Source: an uncultured Kiritimatiellota bacterium
GTDB taxonomy: Bacteria > Verrucomicrobiota > Kiritimatiellia > RFP12 > UBA1067
NCBI GenBank assembly: GCA_934635045.1
Contig: CAKTZA010000006.1
Location: 1 to 64,000, forward strand
Direction of reading: 5' to 3'
DNA length: 64,000 nucleotides
In this document: one piece after another, positions 7,459 through 14,765 of the stretch
Layout: every line of letters begins with the position of its first letter
Numbering within the stretch: position 1 is the first letter of the stretch
Notes under the pieces: model-generated
Seen by the model: the letters and a program-made list of their open reading frames with translations, nothing else
What the model was told of the DNA's origin: nothing
Database searches by the model: none
Made by a program: the position numbers and the translations under genes

Positions 7459-9117
7459 TTATTCCTTGATGCCGTTCTGCTGGGCGACGAGGCCCGCGCC
7501 GCCGTACAGCTGGCGGAGCTTGGGCTTCTCGATCTTGCCGGTCGGATTGCGCGGCACGTCCGCGAAGATGACCTTGCGCGGGCGCTTGTAGCGCGGCAGG
7601 CCGAGACAGAAGTCGTTGAACTCCTTCTCGCCCAGCGTCAGGCCGTCCTTGACGGACACGATGGCCGCCGCGATTTCGCCGAGCCGCGCGTCCGGGAGAC
7701 CGATCACGGCGACGTCCTTGACCTTCGGGTTCGCGCGGATGAAGTCCTCGATCTGCACGGGATAGAGGTTCTCGCCGCCCGTGATGATGACGTCCTTCGC
7801 GCGGTCGACGAGGTAGATGAACCCGTCGCGCTCCTCGGCCATGTCGCCCGTCAGGAGCCAGCCCGGCTCCTTCATGATCTCGGCCGTCGCCTGCGGATTC
7901 TTGTAGTATTCGCGCATGAGGCCCGGCCCCTTGAGGGCGAGTTCGCCGACCGCGCCCGGCTTCACGGGCGTCACGCCGTCCGGCCCGACAATCTTCGTCT
8001 CCCAGCCGTAGCCCGCGACGCCGATCGCGCCCACGTGGTCGATGTTCTCCACGCCAAGGTGCACGGCGCCCGGCCCCGTCGATTCCGAGAGCCCGTAGTT
8101 CGTGTCGTAGGCGTGATGGGGGAAGACCTCCTTCCACCGCTTGACGAGCGCCGGCGGCACGGGCTGCGCGCCGATGTGCATGAGTCGCCACTGATCCAAC
8201 TTGTAGTCCGCAAGCTTCACGTCGCCGCGCTCGATCGCGTCGAGGATGTCCTGCGCCCACGGCACGAGCAGCCAGACGATCGTGCACTGCTCCTCGCTCA
8301 CGGCGCGGATGATCCATTCGGGCTTGACGCCCATCAGCAGCACCGACCGGCAGCCCGCGAGGAGCGAGCCGAACCAGTGCATCTTCGCGCCCGTGTGATA
8401 GAGCGGCGGGATGCAGAGGAAGCAGTCGTCGCGCGTCTGCCCGTGGTGCGCCTGCTCGACCTTGCAGGAATGGAGGAGGCACTTGTGCTGGAGGACGATT
8501 GCCTTCGGGAAGCCCGTCGTGCCGCTCGAGAAGTAGATCGCCGCGTCATCTTCGGGCCCGATCGGGATGTCGGGACAGCGCGCGCTGCAGTAGCCGACGA
8601 GCCCACGATACGGCTCGGCGAAGCTTGGGCAGTCGTCGCCCACGTAAAGGCGCGCCTTGAGGCGCGGCACGCGGTCGACGATCTCCTCGACGCGGCCCGT
8701 GAACGCCGGCCCGAACACGAGCGCGTCCGCATCGGCGAGCTCGAGGCAGTACCTGATCTCCTCCGCCGTGTAGCGGAAGTTGAGCGGCACCGCAAGGCAC
8801 CCCGCGCGCAGGACGCCGAAGTAGATCGGCAGCCAGTCGAGGCAGTTCATCAGCAGGATCGCGACCTTCTCGCCCCGCTTGAACCCGCGCGACAGCAGGA
8901 AGTTCGCAAAGCGGTTCGCCTGCTCGTCGAACTCCTGCCACGTGATTTCGCTGCGGAACGCCGCAATCGGCGAGGCCTCGATCAGCGAATACTCGCGCCA
9001 GGTCGTGTGGTGGTTCTCCAGCTCCTGCGGGTTGATTTCGACGAGCGCGACGTCGTTCGGCCATTCACGGGCGTTGCGCGCGAGAATCTCGGTGATGTTG
9101 TTGAACGTCTCTTCCAT
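7459..9117 (-). CDS. AMP-dependent acyl-CoA synthetase/ligase
   Basis: An ANL-family adenylating enzyme (552 residues) that activates a carboxylic acid as acyl-AMP and then acyl-CoA. The P-loop motif is YFSSGTTGFPKAI, the A8/hinge region reads G-D-M-A-E-E-R-D-G-F then R-A-K-D-V-I-I-T-G-G-E, and the catalytic lysine lies in N-P-T-G-K-I-E-K. The start at 9117 (MEETFNNITEIL) fits homologues. An ATG at 9153 inside the purine linker would add 12 residues and has the better Shine-Dalgarno context. Substrate is unknown; medium- or long-chain acids are likely. Its neighbours are the thioredoxin-like gene and upp. Confidence 0.88.
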   Translation of the reverse strand: MEETFNNITEILARNAREWPNDVALVEINPQELENHHTTWREYSLIEASPIAAFRSEITWQEFDEQANRFANFLLSRGFKRGEKVAILLMNCLDWLPIYFGVLRAGCLAVPLNFRYTAEEIRYCLELADADALVFGPAFTGRVEEIVDRVPRLKARLYVGDDCPSFAEPYRGLVGYCSARCPDIPIGPEDDAAIYFSSGTTGFPKAIVLQHKCLLHSCKVEQAHHGQTRDDCFLCIPPLYHTGAKMHWFGSLLAGCRSVLLMGVKPEWIIRAVSEEQCTIVWLLVPWAQDILDAIERGDVKLADYKLDQWRLMHIGAQPVPPALVKRWKEVFPHHAYDTNYGLSESTGPGAVHLGVENIDHVGAIGVAGYGWETKIVGPDGVTPVKPGAVGELALKGPGLMREYYKNPQATAEIMKEPGWLLTGDMAEERDGFIYLVDRAKDVIITGGENLYPVQIEDFIRANPKVKDVAVIGLPDARLGEIAAAIVSVKDGLTLGEKEFNDFCLGLPRYKRPRKVIFADVPRNPTGKIEKPKLRQLYGGAGLVAQQNGIKE

Positions 9118-9172
9118 GCGCAAGACTTCATCCCTGCTTCTTCCTTCTTCCATCTTCCTTTTTCCTTCTTCC
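9118..9172 (-). repeat. Purine-rich intercistronic linker, copy 2
   Basis: The gap between the thioredoxin-like gene and the acyl-CoA ligase is A/G-rich on the coding strand from TAAGGAAGAAGG onward, with repeated GGAAGAAGGAA units. The ATG at 9153 lies inside it. It resembles the linkers at 4495-4544 and 55492-55539, though its last 20 bases are less pure. Confidence 0.55.
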
Positions 9173-10030
9173 TTAGAAGGACGCCGCCGTCCACTTGAGA
9201 TCCGCCAGCGCGTTCTTCGCCTCCTGCACGACGAACGGATTCGCCGACTCCAGGAGCGGCTTGTACTTCGGGCTCGCGAGCGCGTCCTTCACCAGCTTCT
9301 CGTAGCGCTTCTGCTTGCCCTGCTGCTTCTCGCCGAACTTTCGCATGTCCTTCGCCTTGCGCGCGAAATCGACGAGTTCGGCGAGTTTCTTCACGTCCGG
9401 GATCGCGTGCAGCTCGCGCTCCTTCTCGGCGTACGCCTTCGCCTCGTTCGGGAACTTCTTCTTGAACTCCGCGAGGCGCATGTACGCCTTGCCCGGCAGG
9501 TATTCAAGCTCGAAGTCGAGGAAACGCCTCCACTCATCCGCATTGCGCGGCGCCTCCATGTCGGTCAGGGCCGTCACGATCGCCTGCGTCGCCGCGCGCT
9601 CGTCATGGCCCTTGTAGACGACCTTCCCCGTCTCGTCCACGACGTAGAGGAACGGAATCGCGTTGAAGCGCGGCTCCAGCGCGGCAAGCCCCGCGTCCTC
9701 GTAAATCGGATACGTGAGGCCATGCTCCTTGACGAGGGCCTTCACGCCCGCCGCGTCGCCCCAGCCCGCGCAGTGTCCGCCGAGGACGACGAACGGCTTC
9801 GTCTTGAAGCTCTGCCAGATCTCCTCCACGCGCGGCAGCATCTGGCGGCAGGGCGGACAGTTCACGCCCCAGCGGTCGACGAGCACGACCTTGCCGCGCA
9901 AGTAGCCCTTGCTCGTCTTGCGTCCGCCGAGGTGATGTTCCTCGTCAAGGTTCCGCCAGTCGACGGCCAAGGCCGTCGCCGCGGCAAGGGCGGCGAAAAG
10001 GGAAAGGGGCAGATAATGCGTTTTCATCAT
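9173..10030 (-). CDS. Secreted thioredoxin-like (TlpA/redoxin fold) protein
   Basis: A 285-residue exported protein. A signal peptide (LPLSLFAALAAATALA) is followed by a thioredoxin fold with the active site W-G-V-N-C-P-P-C-R near residues 54-62 and the cis-proline segment N-A-I-P-F-L-Y-V-V. The C-terminal 140 residues are lysine/glutamate-rich and helical with no recognised domain. CPPC is unusual for disulfide isomerases and closer to TlpA/ResA-type reductases. It is followed by the acyl-CoA ligase gene and preceded by a repeat-bearing gap after pdxY. Its substrate is not evident. Confidence 0.8.
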   Translation of the reverse strand: MMKTHYLPLSLFAALAAATALAVDWRNLDEEHHLGGRKTSKGYLRGKVVLVDRWGVNCPPCRQMLPRVEEIWQSFKTKPFVVLGGHCAGWGDAAGVKALVKEHGLTYPIYEDAGLAALEPRFNAIPFLYVVDETGKVVYKGHDERAATQAIVTALTDMEAPRNADEWRRFLDFELEYLPGKAYMRLAEFKKKFPNEAKAYAEKERELHAIPDVKKLAELVDFARKAKDMRKFGEKQQGKQKRYEKLVKDALASPKYKPLLESANPFVVQEAKNALADLKWTAASF

Positions 10031-10047
10031 TCAAAGAGATGGTTGGT

Positions 10048-10083
10048 AGGACGAATAAGACAGATAGGACGAACAGGACGAAT
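10048..10083 (-). repeat. Short GGACGAA tandem repeats
   Basis: Plus-strand units AGGACGAATAAGACAGAT and AGGACGAACAGGACGAAT repeat about every 18 bp, each with an inner 9-10 bp periodicity. They fill much of the 78-bp gap between pdxY and the thioredoxin-like gene. No gene or promoter is evident in them. Confidence 0.6.
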
Positions 10084-10108
10084 GAACCATCGCATAGCTC
10101 AATTCAAA

Positions 10109-10927
10109 TTAGAAGCGAGACGACAGCCAGGGGATGACCTTCTCGAAGCTGACGCCGTACCAGTGGTCGGGCGATGTCGCCTCGATGGCGCGGCAGACGA
10201 CGTCCGCCGCGAGCGCGGCCGCCTCGGCGGCGGTCTTGCCGCGCAGGACGGCCCCAGCGAAAACGGACGCGAACACGTCGCCCGTGCCGTGGAACGCGCA
10301 GGGCAAACGCGGATTGAAGTCGTACGCGACCGAAGCGCCGTCCGACACGGCAGAGCCCAAAAGCCCCGGCTCGAAGCTGACGCCCGTCAGGACGACGTTT
10401 TTCGCGCCGAGCGCGTGCAGGTCGGCGATCAGGCCCTCCAGCTCGGCCTTCGTGTAGCCCTCGAGCTTCGGCGCGCGGCCCGCGAGGAGCGCGGCCTCGG
10501 TCAGGTTCGGCAGGATGTAGTCGGCGCCCGCGACAAGCCGCGCCATCTTCTTCGGGAAGTCCGCCGCGAAGCCCGGATAGAGCGCGCCGTTGTCGGCCAT
10601 CGCCGGATCGACGATGCGCACGGCGCCGGGCCTCGCGCACGTCTGCATGATGGAGAGGATCGGGTCGATGTGGCTTTCGCAGACGTAGCCCGTGTAGAAG
10701 GCGTCGAATGCGATGCCCTGCTCGACCCACTTCGCCTCGACCTTCGGCAGCTCGGCCGTGAGGTCGCAGAAGCTCCAGCCCTTGAAGCCGGTCGCCGTGT
10801 GGTTCGAGAGAATCGCCGGCGGCAGGACGGCGCACTCGACGCCGCACGCGCTCACAAGCGGCAGCGCGACCGTCGTCGAGCACTGGCCGACGCACGAAAT
10901 GTCCTGAATCGTCAGAAGTCGTTTCAT
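10109..10927 (-). CDS. pdxY: Pyridoxal/pyridoxamine kinase-like PfkB-family kinase
   Basis: A 272-residue ribokinase-fold kinase, most like PdxY/PdxK, that phosphorylates pyridoxal or pyridoxamine with ATP to feed vitamin B6 salvage. The N-terminal block Q-D-I-S-C-V-G-Q-C-S-T, the D-P-A-M-A-D-N-G active-site strand, the L-P-N-L-T-E-A segment and the catalytic F-H-G-T-G-D-V-F-A-S motif fit this subfamily. The start at 10927 lies 7 bases after a TATAAT box, so the transcript may be leaderless. It opens the metabolic run that continues to etfA. PdxK and PdxY cannot be separated by eye. Confidence 0.85.
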   Translation of the reverse strand: MKRLLTIQDISCVGQCSTTVALPLVSACGVECAVLPPAILSNHTATGFKGWSFCDLTAELPKVEAKWVEQGIAFDAFYTGYVCESHIDPILSIMQTCARPGAVRIVDPAMADNGALYPGFAADFPKKMARLVAGADYILPNLTEAALLAGRAPKLEGYTKAELEGLIADLHALGAKNVVLTGVSFEPGLLGSAVSDGASVAYDFNPRLPCAFHGTGDVFASVFAGAVLRGKTAAEAAALAADVVCRAIEATSPDHWYGVSFEKVIPWLSSRF

Positions 10928-10934
10928 CTTCGGT

Positions 10935-10940
10935 ATTATA
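10935..10940 (-). promoter_or_regulatory. -10 box directly upstream of pdxY
   Basis: A perfect TATAAT (minus strand 10940-10935) ends 7 bases before the ATG, with no recognisable -35 box at 17 bp. Transcription would start at or one base before the start codon. It lies just beyond the stop of the HydE-like gene (10962). Confidence 0.55.
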
Positions 10941-10961
10941 TCATATCCGCCGTCCGCGCGT

Positions 10962-11789
10962 TCACCGCGCGGCGGTCTTGCCGGGATAGAGGTCGTAGGC
11001 GACCTTGTAGCGATCCGGCGTCAGGTCGGGCATGATCACGTTCGCGCCCGCCGCGAGGCCGAGCTCGCGTCCGCGCCCCGGCGCCAAGGCGTCGAGCGCC
11101 GTCGCCGCGACCATGTTGACGTGCGGCAGGCGCCGACGCACCTCGGCAATCATCCACAAGGCCAGTTCCAGCCGCCCCGCTCTTCCCCGTTCCCCGTTCC
11201 CCTCCAACGGCGAATCCGGATGCTCGACATACGGCCCCATGCCCACCATGTCGAGGTGTTCCGCCTCGAAGAAGTCGATGTCGCGCAGAAGGCCCTCCTT
11301 CGTCTGCCCCGGAAGCCCGATCATCACGCCGGAGCCCGTCACGTAGCCGAGCCGCTTCAGGGTGCGGATGCACGCGACGCGGCGGTCGAAGGAGCAGTCC
11401 GACGGATGGATCTTCGCGTAGAGTTCGCGATCCGAGGTCTCGATGCGCAGGAGGTAGCGCAGGACGCGCCCCCCGGCGGCCTCTTTCCAGCGGCGGTAGA
11501 CGGACTCGTCCTGTTCGCCGAGCGACAGCGTGACCTCCAGCTTCGGCGGCAGCCGCCGCAGGACGTTCTCGTAAAAGGCCGTATTCGCCTCCGTCTCCAG
11601 TTCGCCCGCCTGCAGCGCGATGGCCGGGTAGCCCCGTCGCAGGGCCTCGTCCGCACACGCCAGCACCTCGTCCTCGGTCATGTGATAGCGCGGCACCTTC
11701 CGGTTGCCGCAGCGGATTCCGCAGTACAGGCAGTTCTTCGCGCACTGGTTGGAGACTTCGATGAGTCCCCGAAGGAGAATCTTCTTCAT
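10962..11789 (-). CDS. HydE-like radical SAM protein
   Basis: A 275-residue radical SAM enzyme. The iron-sulfur motif is C-A-K-N-C-L-Y-C (CxxxCxxC) near residues 16-23, inside an I-E-V-S-N-x-C context characteristic of HydE/BioB-type TIM barrels. V-M-I-G-L-P-G-Q-T and V-A-A-T-A-L-D-A-L-A-P-G are later family-like blocks. HydE matures [FeFe]-hydrogenase, but no hydF, hydG or hydrogenase is here. The protein is somewhat shorter than typical HydE (about 350), so another role is possible. The start at 11789 (MKKILLRG) is 5 bases after the GH2 stop, which places it in the glycosidase operon. Confidence 0.72.
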   Translation of the reverse strand: MKKILLRGLIEVSNQCAKNCLYCGIRCGNRKVPRYHMTEDEVLACADEALRRGYPAIALQAGELETEANTAFYENVLRRLPPKLEVTLSLGEQDESVYRRWKEAAGGRVLRYLLRIETSDRELYAKIHPSDCSFDRRVACIRTLKRLGYVTGSGVMIGLPGQTKEGLLRDIDFFEAEHLDMVGMGPYVEHPDSPLEGNGERGRAGRLELALWMIAEVRRRLPHVNMVAATALDALAPGRGRELGLAAGANVIMPDLTPDRYKVAYDLYPGKTAAR

Positions 11790-11794
11790 GGCCT

Positions 11795-14656
11795 TCACGG
11801 CTGGGCGAGCGCGTCGGCGCGGACGCACGACGAGGGGTCATTGACGTTGCGCGCGCGGTTCGTGTCCTTGCCGCTGTCGATGAACGGCGTGCGGATGAGC
11901 GCGCGGAGTTCCGCCGCCGTCAGGCGCTGCGCGGGCTCGAACGCATCCGACGCCGCGTAGTCGAGCAGCCGCTGGCGCATCCAGGCGCTCGCCGGATCGT
12001 CATTCGCGAAGTTGAACGTGCAGACGAGCAGACGCCCGTCGCCGACGCGGTACTCGAAGAGGATCGACTGGCGGAGGACGCACTTCACGGACGACGCAAC
12101 GTCGATGATCGGGTCGAACGGCGCGCCCGACTCGATCTGCACGGGCGCGGCACCCTCGACGAGCCGGCGGAACGGCCAGCCGCAGAAGCCCTCGTGCGGC
12201 AGCCCGCGCAAGGCCGGATGGTTCGCCTGGATGACCGTCGCCAGATGCGCCGTGCAGCGTCCGGCCATGCCGATGCGGAAGCTCATGTTGGAGACCGCCG
12301 GAAACGGGCCCTTTCCGAAGAGGACGACGCGATCCCCCTTCTCCAGCCTACGCACGAGATCGTCTTCGGACGCCGTCTCGAGGACGCGGACGCCCAGCGG
12401 CGGCGTCGCCTCGACCGCCGGGAACGCCATCAGCTCCCACTCGTTCGCAACCTGTACCGCACCGCCCGCGAACCGCGCCCGCAGCAGGTACTGCGCCGGA
12501 TCGTCCGTCTGCGGCACCTTCAGCGTGACGTCGCCGAGGCGCGTCCGCATCCCGTTCGCGACGTCGCCGACCGCGCGCGTCTGCGCCTGCACCACGCGCC
12601 CGTCCGCCGCCGCGACCAGCTCGACCGTCAGCGTCGCCGCCGGCGCGGGGGCCGCGTAGTTCGAGAGCGAGAACGCGACGCGCTTCGCCTCGCCGCACCG
12701 CACGTTGAAGTCGCTGCCGAGATCCGCCAGCAGGACCGCCGCGTCGTTGTAACGACGCACGCTCGCCTCCGTCTCGCCCGGCTTGAGGCGGTAGAACTCG
12801 TCCATCAGCCCGACCGAATAGCCGAAGGTGTGCCAGTGCGTGTTGATGTCGCCGAGGAAGTCGTAGCCCGCCACGCGGTCGGCCGCGCGCAGCTTCTCGA
12901 ACGTGAACTTGCGCACGCGGCGCATCCATTCGCAGGAGTTCCTGAAATAGGCGTCGGCGCGGTCGAGCAGCCCCTTGTCCGCCAGCTGGCGGCGCACGCC
13001 CGCGAAGAGGTCGGTCCTGAGAATCGGCGAGTTCGTCGGATAGAGCGCTTCGAGGCCAAGGTCGGCATAGCTGGAGTCGATGCAGATCTCGTGCGACGTG
13101 CGCGGCTTGCCGCAGTAGGCGTCGCCCCAGCGGTCAAGGTCTTCGGACGTGCCCGTGTTGACCGAGGAATAGCTCGTCAGGCCGAGCTGGTACGACGTCC
13201 ACAGGTCGCTGAACGCCGCGAGCCGCGCCATCCGTTCGGGGTTGTGCGCAAACGGCGCGCGGACGATCCTGTCCACGCCCGGCATCAGGTAGTACTCGAC
13301 GCCGCGCAGCGCGCTCATCGGCGAGAAGAGCGCGTCCGTGCCCGTGTGCACGAGTTCCGCGACGTCGCGCAGGTACGCCTCGGCGATCCGGTCGATGCGC
13401 GTCTCGTTGCCCGTGCAGTAGATGACGACGGACGGATGGCGGCGCGCGAAGGCGACGATCGCGGCGAACTCGGGCTCCGGCACGAAGTTCGGCGACTCGA
13501 TGTGGACGAGCATGCCCAGCTCGTCCGTCGCCTCCAGGTACTCGACCGGCGGAATGAACGTGTGGAAGCGCACGAAGTTGAAGCCGAGCGCCTTGCGCTT
13601 CGCCGTGACCATCCGGTAGTAGCCGAGGTCGCGCGGCACATGGACCGTCTGCGGAAAGTAGCAGTGTTCCGTCACGCCGCGCAGGTAGACGGGCTCGCCG
13701 TTCAGGCGGAACTTCTCGCCGTGCGCGACGAGGCGGCGCAAGCCGAATGCCTGCGCATACGTGCCTTCAGGCGTCGTGAGCACGAGCTCGTAGCGGCGGG
13801 GGCTCTCCGGCGACCAGAACGACAGGCCGTCCGTCGGCAAGGTGAACGAACCCGTCGCGCGGCCTTCCGCGAGGACCCGTCCGCCGTCGCGGATCGCGTA
13901 GCCGAACGGCGTCCGCCCCGTGACGTGCACGGTGAACGTCTTCAGGTCTTCGGCCGTCGTGACGTAGACGTCGGCGAGGTCGTTCTTCGGGTAGCGCAGC
14001 TCCAGGTGCCCGTCCACGCCGCCCGTGCCGCGAAAGACGGCGCGCGTCGTGAGGCCGCTGACGAAGTCGCAGTAGCCGGGGTTCGGGTTGTTGGAGACGG
14101 CCATCACGATCTCGTTCGTCCCGGCGCGCAGGATGCCGTCCGGCACGGCGAGCTCGAACGGCGTCGAGAATCCGGCGCGGAAGGCGACGAACGCACCATT
14201 GATCCAGACGTGCACCTGGTTGCGGACGCCCTCGAACGCCAGCACCGCCGCGCCGCCGCGCGGCAGGTCGACCGACCGGCGGTAGAGGAAGCAGCCATAG
14301 GGATTCGGCAGCGTCAGGTCTTCCGCCACGCCGGTGATCGGCAGACGCTGTTCGACATGCCACGGGTGGATGCGGAACTCCTCCGTCATCCCCGCCGCGC
14401 GGAACGCGGGCACCATGTCCTCCCAGTAGCCCGGCACGGCCGCCGCGACCGTCACGCCCCGGAATTCGGGCGCGACGTCCGTCTCCCAGGCGTAGGGGCG
14501 GTAGGCCATCTCCCACGCGCCGTCGAGGCTGACGGCCTCGCGGATGACGTGCTCATACGGCCCGTCGCCGACCTTCGCGCCCGCGCCCAGCGGCACGGCC
14601 GCCAGCAGAGCGAGGAACAAGCGAGACAAATGCATGCGCTTCTTCAAGACTATCAT
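11795..14656 (-). CDS. Secreted glycoside hydrolase family 2 protein
   Basis: A 953-residue exported enzyme of the GH2 family (beta-galactosidase, beta-glucuronidase, beta-mannosidase). A signal peptide (LFLALLAAVPLGAGA) is followed by a sugar-binding jelly roll (Y-R-R-S-V-D-L near 125; V-H-V-W-I-N-G near 148), an Ig-like domain and a TIM barrel starting L-N-G-E-P-V-Y-L-R-G near 318. The acid/base pair Asn-Glu is in C-T-G-N-E-T-R near 414-420. The long C-terminal part after about residue 640 has beta-rich accessory domains. Its own promoter lies upstream. The substrate cannot be read from the sequence. Confidence 0.87.
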   Translation of the reverse strand: MIVLKKRMHLSRLFLALLAAVPLGAGAKVGDGPYEHVIREAVSLDGAWEMAYRPYAWETDVAPEFRGVTVAAAVPGYWEDMVPAFRAAGMTEEFRIHPWHVEQRLPITGVAEDLTLPNPYGCFLYRRSVDLPRGGAAVLAFEGVRNQVHVWINGAFVAFRAGFSTPFELAVPDGILRAGTNEIVMAVSNNPNPGYCDFVSGLTTRAVFRGTGGVDGHLELRYPKNDLADVYVTTAEDLKTFTVHVTGRTPFGYAIRDGGRVLAEGRATGSFTLPTDGLSFWSPESPRRYELVLTTPEGTYAQAFGLRRLVAHGEKFRLNGEPVYLRGVTEHCYFPQTVHVPRDLGYYRMVTAKRKALGFNFVRFHTFIPPVEYLEATDELGMLVHIESPNFVPEPEFAAIVAFARRHPSVVIYCTGNETRIDRIAEAYLRDVAELVHTGTDALFSPMSALRGVEYYLMPGVDRIVRAPFAHNPERMARLAAFSDLWTSYQLGLTSYSSVNTGTSEDLDRWGDAYCGKPRTSHEICIDSSYADLGLEALYPTNSPILRTDLFAGVRRQLADKGLLDRADAYFRNSCEWMRRVRKFTFEKLRAADRVAGYDFLGDINTHWHTFGYSVGLMDEFYRLKPGETEASVRRYNDAAVLLADLGSDFNVRCGEAKRVAFSLSNYAAPAPAATLTVELVAAADGRVVQAQTRAVGDVANGMRTRLGDVTLKVPQTDDPAQYLLRARFAGGAVQVANEWELMAFPAVEATPPLGVRVLETASEDDLVRRLEKGDRVVLFGKGPFPAVSNMSFRIGMAGRCTAHLATVIQANHPALRGLPHEGFCGWPFRRLVEGAAPVQIESGAPFDPIIDVASSVKCVLRQSILFEYRVGDGRLLVCTFNFANDDPASAWMRQRLLDYAASDAFEPAQRLTAAELRALIRTPFIDSGKDTNRARNVNDPSSCVRADALAQP

Positions 14657-14686
14657 TCAAAAATCTCTTTTCTGACACCGCACGGT

Positions 14687-14715
14687 ATCATATCATATTT
14701 GACACCCGTCTTCAA
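14687..14715 (-). promoter_or_regulatory. Promoter of the GH2 gene
   Basis: The minus strand has TTGAAG (14715-14710) and TATGAT (14692-14687) with a 17-bp spacer. A second overlapping TATGAT lies at 14697-14692. The predicted leader is about 24 nt to the ATG at 14656. It lies in the 109-bp gap between the GH31 and GH2 genes. Confidence 0.6.
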
Positions 14716-14722
14716 CCGCAAA

Positions 14723-14740
14723 TGTTCCCGTTCGGGAACA
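14723..14740 (-). repeat. Inverted repeat between GH31 and GH2 genes
   Basis: TGTTCCCG and CGGGAACA are perfect inverted arms around a TT centre. As RNA from the GH31 gene it folds as a 7-bp stem with a GAAC tetraloop followed by TTT, so it may be a weak terminator. Its place a few bases upstream of the GH2 -35 box also suits an operator for a dimeric regulator. Confidence 0.55.
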
Positions 14741-14765
14741 GGGGCTTCTTTGGCAACATCCGGCC

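Noticed and set aside
9118..9172. A coding extension of the acyl-CoA ligase (start at 9153)
   Set aside because: It would translate the purine linker into a charged 12-residue tail not expected in the family; the start at 9117 is preferred, though 9153 cannot be excluded.
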